A model generated the notes under the pieces. It had not been told where the DNA came from. It searched no databases and was given only the letters and a program-made list of their open reading frames with translations. This document shows, one piece after another, positions 54,695 to 64,000 of a stretch of 64,000 nucleotides of DNA. This DNA is from Bidens hawaiensis (lineage: Eukaryota > Streptophyta > Magnoliopsida > Asterales > Asteraceae), in NCBI GenBank assembly GCA_021521415.1, contig JAIQDT010001132.1, positions 372,001 to 436,000 on the forward strand, written 5' to 3'. Positions within the stretch are counted from its first letter, which is position 1. Every line of letters begins with the position of its first letter. The position numbers and the translations under genes are program-made.

Positions 54695-54882
54695 TGGGCC
54701 GAAGCCCAATTCGGGTGAAATTGGGCCGAAGCCCACTTGTTTTGGTTAATGGGCTAACCGAAAAAAAAAAAGGGGAGAAAGTGAAATGGGCCGAAGCCCA
54801 TTTTTGGTTAAATGGGCCGAAGCCCATGAGACCTTTCATTGGGCCGAAGCCCATGTGTTTTGGACATGTGGGCCGAAGCTCA
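54695..54882. repeat. Six-copy TGGGCCGAAGCCCA hairpin cluster
   Basis: Exact copies start at 54695, 54722, 54787, 54813 and 54840; a sixth at 54869 has one mismatch. Each can pair TGGGC with GCCCA around CGAA. TGGGCC is also the site II (TCP-type) promoter motif. Confidence 0.85.
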
Positions 54883-55752
54883 TAATCAAGTTATTGGGTC
54901 AAGCCCAAAATGAGTTGGGCTAGGCTCGATAAGGTCAAGGGGTTTTGGAACGGGTTCCTAAGACATAACGGGTTATGTTTGTTAAAACTAGACCGAGCCG
55001 TAGACCAAATGGATGTTTGTTGTGATTGTTATTAATTATTCAAAGTTTCGGTTTGTAATAATTAATTAGGGGCAATTTTGTAATTATTTATTCATATGGG
55101 TATGTAATAAATAGATTATTTGCAATATCTTTATTTTATAGAAAAATGTATTAGGACTTTTGTTTTGTAAAATTAAAGAATGTTGCAAAATTGGAAGCTA
55201 AGGTCCAAGTTCAAGCCCAATGGATTACAACGGGGTTGAAGAAGATGCTTGACGCATTTGGATGCGGGATCGAGTGGGAGCTACAACATCCATGTGTCAT
55301 GTGTCCCTTAGGATCGGACCTAAGACACACACTTGTTTCGGCTAACAAGTGTGGTCTAACTTAGTGGCTCGTGTCTAGTATAATTGTGTATGCTTGTTAA
55401 TTGATTGTTTGATTATGTGGTTGTTAGATATTAGGATATCAACTTCGTCACATAGAATTAATTAACAAAGCATAAAACGGGTTCTAACAATTATCGGTAA
55501 TCACGTGACACGTAGTTTAATAAAATGGATTTATTAACTAGCCGTCTCACGCCCATAATAAAATGGTTTTATTATAAATTAGAATTTTGAAAATGGTTTC
55601 AAAATAATCATGTTACTAAATGCATGTTAGAACATGATTTAAAGTTTTACAACTAGAATTATTAAAACTAAAAAAAACCCTTTTAAAATTAAGGATAACA
55701 AGTTAAACACCATCCTTTTGTATAACGCTTAACATATTAGTAAGCTCTTAGT

Positions 55753-56063
55753 GGGAAAAAGGTCACCTAACCGCGTAGAGTAAATTAATATGTTGAGGTA
55801 ATATTGGCATATAAATGGGAAAAAGGTCACCTAACCGTTTGTATGTTGATATTACAAGTTGATACAAGTAGGACGACTTAAATTAGAACCATGTGAAGAG
55901 GGTCACCCAAGCATAGGGTCTAATAGGTGTTGATGGGATAAACATGCCGACACGAAATATGATTTCGAACCGGTCCCATAAACTCTAGAAGTTGCAAAAG
56001 GGTTTGCAATTGTTATGAATAACTACCTTGATAAACCGACAATGGGAAAAAGGTCACCTAACC
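55753..56063 (+). repeat. Three-copy 20-mer GGGAAAAAGGTCACCTAACC
   Basis: Exact copies at 55753-55772, 55817-55836 and 56044-56063, each followed by G; a degenerate copy (GAGGGTCACCCAAGC) lies near 55897. Irregular spacing of 64 and 227 bp. Confidence 0.85.
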
Positions 56064-56160
56064 GGAGTCGGGTTTATCGTTGGATTCTAGATTTTAATTA
56101 TTAATTATATTTGGTATATATATAAAAGGGTATTAATAATTAAAAAGGTAAAACACTAAA

Positions 56161-58233
56161 ATGAACTTAATTAAAATTCTGCAGATAGCCGCACACGTCG
56201 ACGACAACATAATCCCTAACGTCCAAAATGTATCTCTCCGATCTATTCTCGCTAAAGACCGTCTTAACCACAATAAATTTTCGGATTGGTTCCGAAATTT
56301 AAGGATTGTTCTAAAACAAGAAAAATTATATCATGTTTTGGAAACACCTATCCCCAACGAACCGGAAGAGGGAAGTGAGGTCGAATATATGAATTGGGTC
56401 CAACACACGGAAGATTCCATTCAAGTGTCATGCCTCATGTTGGCGACTATGGTTCCCGAAATCCAAAAGGATTTCGAAAACCATAATGCGTACGACATGA
56501 TTACTCAACTTAAGGAAATGTTCCTTAAGCAATCAAGAGTTGAAAGGTTCGAAACGGTTCGAGCCTTGCATGCATGTAGAATGGATGATAATCAACCAGT
56601 TTCAACTTATGTACTTAAGATGAAAAGTTACATTGATCGCCTCGCCAAGCTCAATTGTCCCATCTCAAAAGAGTTAGCAACGGATTTGATCCTTAACTCC
56701 ATGTCGAAAAGGTTCGACACTTTCGTGTTAAATTATAACATGAATGGGTGGGACAAAAACATTGGAGAACTTCACTCAATGCTTAAAACAGCCGAGGCGA
56801 GCATGGGTAAAAGGGTTTTACCCGTGTTTGCGATCAATGAAGGTAAATCCAAGAATCGATCTCAACCCAATTCTAAGGCTAAGGTAGCAAAAAGAAAGGG
56901 TCCTCCTGTGCATCTTAAGGGTAAGGGCAAATCACCGGTTATGGCAAAGAAACAAAAGGTTGTGGAACCGAGGGGTCATAAGGATGATCCTTGTTTTGGT
57001 TGTGGGGAGACCGGACATTGGAAACGCAATTGCCCGGTCTACCTAAAAGAGCTAAGAGACAAGAGAAATGCGGGGCATGCCTCGGGTAATGTCTTTATGA
57101 TTAATATTGAGCTAAATCTTATTTCTTCTAACACATGGGTATTGGATACCGGATGTGGAACTCATATTTGCAATTGGTTGCAGGGGTTCAAAAGGAATGA
57201 ATACTTAAAGAAGGGCGAAGTGAGTCTTTTCATGGGCAACGGTGCAAGGGTGCACGTGGTCGCTAGAGGAGACTTCACTTTATTGCTTCCAAGTGGTTTG
57301 GAAGTTGTTTTGAGAAATGTTTTGTATGCTCCTAGTTTGACTAGGAACATTATTTCCGTGCACCTTCTTAGACAATGTAACTTTGACTTTAAATTTGTAA
57401 AATCAGAAATGCATGTATCATCTAATGGTATCTTTTATTTTAAAGCTGTACCAAACAACGGTATTTATGAATTGGTTCATGACAATACCTCAAATAACTC
57501 ATTATATAAAACTTCCACTAAAAGACTCAAAAAGGATTTGAGTGATTCCTACATTTGGCATTGTCGTCTTGGACACATAAACAAGAATCGTGTAAATACT
57601 CTCCAAAAGAATGGTCTTTTGAAAACAAATGAGTTAGGTTCGTTTGATGAGTGTGAATCTTGTATTCAAGGCAAGATGACCAAAGAACCTTTTAAAGGTA
57701 CAAATGAAAGGGCTAAGGACTTGTTAGGTATCATACATACGGATGTATGCGGACCTCTCAAGCCCACTAGTAGGAATAGTGAAAGGTACTTCATTACCTT
57801 TACCGACGATTTTAGTCGATATGGGTATGTGTATCTAATGAAACACAAACATGAAGCCTTTGAAATGTTCAAGGAATTTCAAAATGAAGTACAAAATCAG
57901 CTCGACCGAACAATCAAGGTACTCCGCTCCGATAGAGGAGGCGAATACCTAAGTGATGCTTTTCAATGTCATCTTAGAGATTGTGGAATTATTTCACAGT
58001 TCACTCCTCCTGGAACTCCTCAACATAACGGAGTATCCGAGAGGAGGAATAGAACACTGTTGGACATGGTTCGATCAATGATGGCACGAAGCTCACTACC
58101 GCCATCATTTTGGGGATATGCGCTACTTACAGCGGCTCGTATTTTGAATATGGCCCCGACCAAAAAGGTGGATCGAATACCCTATGAAGTGTGGCATGGA
58201 AAGGTTCCATCCTTTTCATATTTAAGGGTATGA
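56161..58233 (+). pseudogene. Copia gag-protease-integrase, first part (truncated at 690 codons)
   Basis: Starts MNLIKILQIAAHVDDNIIP. Gag UBN2-type region (RIVLKQEKLYHVLETPIP, QLKEMFLKQSRVERFETV), zinc knuckle CFGCGETGHWKRNC (278-291), protease WVLDTGCGTHI with Asp329-Thr-Gly, pre-integrase zinc finger (WHCRLGH and CESCIQGK), integrase core with HTDVCGPL, LRSDRGGEYLSD and GVSERRNRTLLDM supplying the D,D35E residues. The frame ends TGA at 58231-58233, where the duplicated segment begins, so IN is cut off after YLRV. Gag, PR and most of IN look intact. Confidence 0.92.
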
Positions 58234-59159
58234 AAAGGATGGTATCTTATTTCCGTGCACCTTTTGACTAGGAACATTATTTCCGTGCACCTTCTTAGAC
58301 AATGTAACTTTGACTTTAAATTTGTAAAATCAGAAATGCATGTATCATCTAATGGTATCTTTTATTTTAAAGCTGTACCAAACAACGGTATTTATGAATT
58401 GGTTCATGACAATACCTCAAATAACTCATTATATAAAACTTCCACTAAAAGACTCAAAAAGGATTTGAGTGATTCCTACATTTGGCATTGTCGTCTTGGA
58501 CACATAAACAAGAATCGTGTAAATACTCTCCAAAAGAATGGTCTTTTGAAAACAAATGAGTTAGGTTCGTTTGATGAGTGTGAATCTTGTATTCAAGGCA
58601 AGATGACCAAAGAACCTTTTAAAGGTACAAATGAAAGGGCTAAGGACTTGTTAGGTATCATACATACGGATGTATGCGGACCTCTCAAGCCCACTAGTAG
58701 GAATAGTGAAAGGTACTTCATTACCTTTACCGACGATTTTAGTCGATATGGGTATGTGTATCTAATGAAACACAAACATGAAGCCTTTGAAATGTTCAAG
58801 GAATTTCAAAATGAAGTACAAAATCAGCTCGACCGAACAATCAAGGTACTCCGCTCCGATAGAGGAGGCGAATACCTAAGTGATGCTTTTCAATGTCATC
58901 TTAGAGATTGTGGAATTATTTCACAGTTCACTCCTCCTGGAACTCCTCAACATAACGGAGTATCCGAGAGGAGGAATAGAACACTGTTGGACATGGTTCG
59001 ATCAATGATGGCACGAAGCTCACTACCGCCATCATTTTGGGGATATGCGCTACTTACAGCGGCTCGTATTTTGAATATGGCCCCGACCAAAAAGGTGGAT
59101 CGAATACCCTATGAAGTGTGGCATGGAAAGGTTCCATCCTTTTCATATTTAAGGGTATG
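57336..59159 (+). repeat. Exact 897-bp direct duplication within pol
   Basis: Units 57336-58232 and 58263-59159 (offset 927 bp) appear identical at every position I compared, on both strands. The 30-bp joint (58233-58262) consists of AAAAGGATGG, the inverse of CCATCCTTTT just upstream (58208-58217), and TATTTCCGTGCACCT, a copy of sequence at 57350-57365. Confidence 0.92.
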
Positions 59160-60264
59160 GGGATGCATAGTTTATGTTAAACGTGACACCCCAAATAAGC
59201 TTGAGGCTCGATCCATCAGGTGTATCTTCATAGGATACCCAAAGGATGATATAGGATATATATTCTATGATCCTAGTGAACAAAAAGTGTTTGTTTCACG
59301 CAAAGGATACTTCTTAGAAACTAAGTTCCTTATGGAAGGACCTAGTGAAAAGAGAGTGGAACTTGAAGAGGTTCAAGAATCACTGGATGATACACAGTTG
59401 GTCGATACTAGTTTTCAACACGAGGATGTTGAAGGTGATCAAATGATTGATCATACACACGTTGCTCGCAGATCTTTTAGGATTAGTCGACCTCCCAAGA
59501 AATATGGATTTCTCGTGAATGATTGCTACTTGGTCGATTCGGATGAACCGATCTCCTACGAAGATGCTATGTCACAACCTGATTGTGACAAGTGGCTTGA
59601 AGCCATGAGCGCCGAGATGCAATCCATGCACGATAACCAAGTTTGGGAATTGGTTGATCGTCCACTTAACTCCAAAATGGTTGGATGTAAGTGGGTCTTC
59701 AAGAAGAAGACCGATATGCATGGAAATTTAGATACTTACAAAGCACGACTTGTAGCAAAAGGTTTCACGCAAACTCAAGGGATTGATTATGATGAAACCT
59801 TCTCGCCGGTCGCGATGCTTAAGTCGATCAGGATATTATTTGCCATTGCAGCTCATTTTGATTATGAGATATGGCAGATGGATGTCAAGACCGCTTTTCT
59901 TAATGGATATCTTGAGGAAGATGTCCATATGGTTCAGCCTGAAGGTTTTGTCGATCCATCTAATCCTGACAAAGTATGTAAGTTAAGGAAATCAATCTAC
60001 GGGTTGAAACAAGCATCACGGATGTGGAATCATCGTTTTAATGAAGAAATCAAAGCGTTTGGTTTCGTCCAAAACGGTGATGAGGCGTGTGTGTATAAAT
60101 GGGCTAGTGGGAGTATAGTCATGTTCCTTATTTTGTATGTCGATGATATACTTTTATTTGGAAATGATATACCAAGTATGGAAAACGTTAAAGCGTGGTT
60201 AAGTAGTCGTTTCTCAATTAAGGATCTTGGAGAAGCGACATATATCTTGGGAATAAAGGTCTAG
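58255..60264 (+). pseudogene. Copia integrase (second copy) and reverse transcriptase
   Basis: Begins inside the duplicated unit and repeats the pre-integrase and integrase core, then continues where the first copy stopped: GCIVYVKRDTPNKLEARSIR, FIGYPKDDIGYIFYDP. RT blocks: NQVWELVDRP, GCKWVFKKKTD, YKARLVAKGFTQTQGIDYDE, IWQMDVKTAFLNGYLEEDV, SIYGLKQASRMWNHRF, and the catalytic YVDDILLFG, then FSIKDLGEATYILGIKV. TAG at 60262-60264 ends the frame (likely from TAT Tyr). Without the 927-bp duplication the two parts would form one polyprotein with that single nonsense codon. Confidence 0.92.
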
Positions 60265-61093
60265 AGGGATAGACAAAGGAAATTGATCGGACTCAATCAA
60301 AGTGCGTACATTGATAAAATCCTGAAAAGGTTCAGGATGGAAAACTCTAAGAAAGGTTTGGTACCTATTCCTAGAGGAACCGTGTTAAGCTCATCCCAAA
60401 GTCCTAGCTCTAAGGAAGAGCAGGATAGGATGAAGCATGTTCCTTATGCTTCGGCAATAGGATCTATTATGTATGCAATGATGTGCACCAGACCGGACGT
60501 CTCGTATGCTTTAAGCATAACGAGTAGATACCAGCACAACCCAGGTGACAGTCATTGGATGGCTGTCAAGAATATATTAAAATACCTTAGAAGGACTAAG
60601 GATATGTTTTTAATATATGGGTCTGGTGAGGAGGAACTCGTCGTAAAGGGTTACGTGGATGCGAGTTTCCAAACTGACCGAGATGATTCTCGGTCACAGT
60701 CGGGATATGTCTTCATTTTGAATGGAGGCGCTGTCTCTTGGAAGAGTTCGAAGCAGGATGTTGTCGCGTTATCCACTACAGAATCTGAGTACATCGCCGC
60801 TTCAATGGCAGCCCAAGAGGCTGCATGGATGAAAAAGTTCATCATGGATGATATTCTGTGACAATGAGGGTGCTATTGCACAGATCAAGGAGCCTCGTGC
60901 TCATCAGAAAACGAGGCACATTGAGCGCAGATTCAACTACATAAGGGATGAAGTTGAAAAGGGAAAGATATGTATTCATAAAGTTCATACCGATCAAAAT
61001 ATTGCGGACCCACTCACGAAGATCCTCGATAGGCCAAAGCATGAGGGTCATGTTTGTGCATTAGGACTTCGGTATTCTAGTGAGTGGATTTAA
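60265..61093 (+). pseudogene. Copia RT end and RNase H, frameshifted
   Basis: After the TAG: RQRKLIGLNQSAYIDKILKR, YASAIGSIMYAMMCTRPD, ILKYLRRTKDMFLIYGSG, GYVDASFQTDRDDSRSQSG, GGAVSWKSSKQDVVALSTTE, EYIAASMAAQEAAWMKKF, then a frame change at about 60855 into IFCDNEGAIAQIKEPRAHQK, TRHIERRFNYIRDEVEKGK, DQNIADPLTKILDRPKHEGH and stop at 61091. Normally about ten residues separate the two parts, so a small deletion caused the shift. Confidence 0.9.
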
Positions 61094-61873
61094 TCTTTGT
61101 TTAGTGTTTGTATAAGAACGAATGTAATGGGTATCTCATGAAAATTAATTATGTTTTAATTATTCAATGAGTTATGTTCTATATTTGCATGTTTAATCCA
61201 TGAATGACTTATGTTGTTCTAAACGTCCGTAGTCGATCATACTTGTGGGAACAAGTATGAAGGTAAGACTATTATGAACCCAGATTGGTTGATATTCATG
61301 TGATGAATATAGGGCATAGGTTTGCCACCAAAGTTCATAGATATTTGTGGGATACAAATATTGGACTGACCCGCTCTCAAGAATCACTGCATGGAGTTAG
61401 TGTAACTGATCATAAGTAATCCTTGAGTAAAGGCGAGTATCATTGTGTCCTTTGACCTGAGATGCATATTGGATCTGGTTTTTCATCAAGTCTGATAACT
61501 TGACTCTCTTCTTTGTTATTTCGGTAACACGATAACGTGTAAGAAAGAGCTCAGATATCATACGAGATGTCAACAAGGGTGTATGCAGTCAAGATGGGAT
61601 TTGTTCCTCTTATGTGTTGAGAGTTTAGATGTCTAAGGCCTGTTAAGTTAAATCATTGAGATAATGATCACTCTATGTCTCTTTGATTTGACAGGACATC
61701 TAGTAACAAAGGGATGTAATGATAAGACTTACCTATATCATATCAAGTATGGACTTGAAGGGGATGATGTTATTGAATGGCACTTAGTCAAACACACTAA
61801 GGGTGGTGACCTGTTGTTAGGCGGTATTCACCATTAGCATTAACTTCTTATGAGTCACGTGCAAGTGGGAGAT
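61094..61873 (+). other. 3-prime untranslated tail of the TNT1-like element and PPT
   Basis: Non-coding segment between the pol stop and the 3-prime LTR. It ends in the purine tract AAGTGGGAGAT (61863-61873) directly before TGTTGGAATACC. Confidence 0.75.
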
Positions 61874-62727
61874 TGTTGGAATACCGTATGCCCGAGACAC
61901 ATAATTAGGTTAATGTGGCTAGTTGTGTTTGATCCAAGTCGGGTCATACCCAATAACGAGTTAGACACACACCAATTATGTATTTGTTAAGATAAGATCT
62001 ATGAGACAAATACAGAACACGATACATTCAGAAAATCGGGTTTCTGAATACTTACTTGAAAGTGTTAAATAAATTAATTGGTTAATTTATTTATTCAAAT
62101 AATTATTATTGGAATGATTATTTAACTATGTGTTCTTTTATAAAATGGTTTATAAAAGATGGGGTGTTTATATATTTTATAAAGTATAAAATAAATAAAA
62201 AAAAATAAATAAATATATATATTTGGGGCCGGTTTTGGGTGGGCCCCACACCCCAAAGTTTTGGTCAAAATCTTGTCATGGATATGGTGGATGTTGAGTA
62301 AATTTTACTTGACTAAAAAAAAATTAACCTAACACCATGTATGAAAGATTTGATTATGTGTTGAGTGTGAATATATATATATTCTAACAAGCAACACATG
62401 TGATTTTTCAAGTTAGACAACCACAAGTCTTTCTTTCTTTCTTTGTTCTTGCTTACGGCCAAGATCAAAAAGGAGGCTCGGGTCTCGATTATTCGTGTTC
62501 AAGCTCCCTAACAAAGTTCGGTGTGTGTTGGAGGCTCGGGGTATCTTCCGTTTGAGGATTTTCCCTTTGAAAGTCTAGCATCAACATCATCATCTTCTTC
62601 AACATCAACTACACTCTTAAAAGGTTAAGAATGTAAGTGTTTATAGCTTTGATAGTTTAGTTTTTTCCGTATCATTTGATCCTCGCTTCGGGTTTCTAAT
62701 AAATAGATTATTGGTAATCTTATAACA
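61874..62727 (+). repeat. 3-prime LTR of the TNT1-like element
   Basis: From TGTTGGAATACCGTATG to GGTAATCTTATAACA. About 854 bp, with an A/T-rich stretch at 62170-62225 and GGCCGGTTTTGGGTGGGCC at 62226-62244. No partner LTR in the window. Confidence 0.75.
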
Positions 62728-62976
62728 TGAATAAATTAGGTTGTTCATGTACACATTTCCTATAAACTTGTAATATATACATATATATACACATGGATAC
62801 ATATGTTTAGTTTGTTTATATCACGCTTCCGCCTTAATTGTGACTAGTTAAATGGTTAACTAAGTTTAAAATATCCATAGAAACCCAACATATGTGTCAA
62901 CCACTACTTTCTGGTTTGGTGTTATTTTGTAAACTTGAAAATCCAACTCGATTGCTTGATTACTTATTCGTGATAC

Positions 62977-63543
62977 TTGTTGTGCCTAATCATTGAGAAG
63001 ATAAGATGCTTTTACCAACATATATGGTATGAGAAAGGGTGCAAGATAAGACTATTGGGGTATAGTGACAGTGATTGGGCTGGATGTGTCGATTATAGGA
63101 AAAGTGTCTCTGCCAATATGTTCAGATTGGGAAGTGGAGCAATTAGCTGGTGTTCAAAGAAGCAACATACTGTTGCATTATCTAGTATGGAAGCCGAGTA
63201 TATTGCTTCTACAAGTGCTACTTATCAAGCCATTTGGTTTAGGAGAATTCTTAAAGATTTATGTGTCGAGCAAGAGCATCCTACGGTCATATATTGTGAT
63301 AATAAGTCAGCAATATGTCTATCTAAAAATCTTGTGTTAAATGGTCGTTCGAAGCACATTGAATTGAAGCATCACTTTATAAGAGAAATGGTAGCACAAA
63401 AGGAAGTGTCCCTTGAATTTTGTAAAACTGATGAGCAAGTTGCAGACGGGCTGACAAAGGCTCTATCTCGTGAAAAGTTCGTGTATTTTAGGCACATGAT
63501 GGGTGTCCAAGAATTTGAATTAAGGGAGGATATTGAAATATAA
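62977..63543 (+). pseudogene. Copia RNase H relic
   Basis: LLGYSDSDWAGCVDYRKSVS, GSGAISWCSKKQHTVALSS, MEAEYIASTSATYQAIWFR, VIYCDNKSAICLSKN, SKHIELKHHFIREMV, DEQVADGLTKALSREKFVYF, stop at 63541. Catalytic Asp (SDSDW), Glu (MEAEYI) and Asp (YCDNKS) are present. Nothing upstream of RNase H is recognisable, so it is a 5-prime-truncated relic, related to the minus-strand tail at 37784-38090. Confidence 0.88.
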
Positions 63544-63798
63544 TTCAAATTAGATATGGTTGCAGCTCCTACTTTCCAACTATTTAAGTTGAATAAAAGA
63601 CGTTTGCTTTCTGGTGTGGAAGTCCTATTCTTATGCTTATTTTGTGGTTTACGTTATTCTAGTTTTTGTTATTTAAGTTATTTGTGATTTCCAGTTATGT
63701 ATTCACTTTCAATTATTCAGTAAAACTTTCAAGCATTTGAGTTATCTTGTTCTTTGATTATTCAATTGGTTGTGATAATTTCTGCATGCTCATACCAA
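63544..63798. other. Non-coding DNA after the RNase H relic
   Basis: T-rich; probably the tail or LTR of the relic, but no partner is visible. Confidence 0.4.
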
Positions 63799-64000
63799 CA
63801 TGAATTAGGACGAATCAAAAGTTTTAATTACTTGAGAGGGCGACTCACATTGGTTGACTGTGAATTTCTTCATTGGGAGAATCAAAACCATTTATTACTT
63901 GTAAGAGCCCACGGGTTTCTCTGGATGTTTATTAATAATGAATCAAAACCAACTGTTCTTGTAGTTAGAAAGTGTTTGCAGAATTAGTTTGCAAGATGTA
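63799..64000 (+). repeat. Second copy of the ~200-bp block upstream of LRR exon 4
   Basis: Matches 39699-39896 and runs off the window end at TTTGCAAGATGTA, in the same orientation as in NLR copy 2. Confidence 0.85.

Larger units (their letters stand above)
54541..56160 (+). other. Leader of the TNT1-like element
   Basis: Non-coding, 1.6 kb. Six TGGGCCGAAGCCCA hairpins at 54695-54882 and three copies of GGGAAAAAGGTCACCTAACC at 55753, 55817 and 56044. Confidence 0.7.
54521..62727 (+). mobile_element. TNT1/Tork-like Copia element, 5-prime LTR missing
   Basis: A primer-site-like TGGCATCAAGAGC (54528-54540), a 1.6-kb leader, gag-pol 56161-61093, a 780-bp tail, PPT AAGTGGGAGAT (61863-61873) and a 3-prime LTR 61874-62727. 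Only about ten bases before the primer site (TAATCACAACA) resemble the LTR end (TAATCTTATAACA); a foldback element takes the place of the 5-prime LTR. Gag-pol is broken by a duplication, a nonsense codon and an RNase H frameshift. The Tork/TNT1 placement rests on overall appearance and is tentative. Confidence 0.78.

Noticed and set aside
57666..57872. Antisense ORF present twice (also 58593-58799)
   Set aside because: Shadow of the integrase coding strand; identical only because the segment is duplicated.

Overview
The window is a repeat-rich stretch of a dicot nuclear genome. TIR-type NLR genes, spliced genes with long AT-rich introns, tRNA-Met-type primer sites (TGGTATCAGAGC) and stacked LTR retrotransposons all point that way. 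The style of the NLR C-termini and of the retroelement accessory ORF suggests Asteraceae; that is inference from family resemblance, not proven here.

Host genes. Two tandem, same-strand TIR-NBS-LRR paralogs share one eight-exon structure: TIR / NBS / a 22-codon exon / LRR / LRR / C-JID-like post-LRR domain / short linker / a last exon that reads as a heavy-metal-associated (HMA) fold without its CxxC metal motif. Copy 1 (4496-30651) is a pseudogene: nonsense codons in the TIR and NBS exons, a 1-bp deletion in the C-JID exon, and a first intron swollen to about 21 kb. Copy 2 (32392-42272) is open and in phase across all splice junctions except for one TGA at 40915, just after the LRRs and before the C-JID and HMA exons. 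A ~200-bp block just upstream of LRR exon 4 of copy 2 recurs at the extreme right edge, hinting that a third paralog may begin just beyond the window.

Mobile elements, left to right: a 648-bp Mutator-like MITE (646-1293); a chimeric retroelement with three LTRs and two U5 outer ends (1720-4286, TSD GGTAT) containing a ~360-bp-arm palindrome about 200 bp upstream of NLR copy 1; an 18.9-kb Copia-type element on the minus strand inside intron 1 of copy 1 (5198-24055) with gag, pol and a long downstream accessory ORF; inside its pol end a SINE-like insertion (TSD AAGTGACTCAAC), and inside that a 2.5-kb non-autonomous LTR element (TSD CGGGG). Intron 3 of copy 2 holds a solo LTR (TSD TTACC), a 2-kb non-autonomous LTR element, a gutted Copia gag/RNase H relic and a second solo LTR (TSD GTAAC). 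Right of the NLRs, a plus-strand deletion derivative of the same Copia superfamily (45209-52542, TSD TCTTT) sits inside a non-coding LTR element (44279-53518). Then come a 400-bp foldback and a TNT1/Tork-like Copia element (about 54528-62727) whose pol carries an exact 897-bp direct duplication, and finally an RNase H relic.

The pieces relate to each other. The two related Copia copies serve as each other's reference: the plus copy gives the unoccupied SINE target and shows what the minus copy has lost, and the minus copy shows what was deleted from the plus copy. The two NLR paralogs likewise date and define each other's lesions. No RNA genes, CRISPR arrays or bacterial-type operons were seen.
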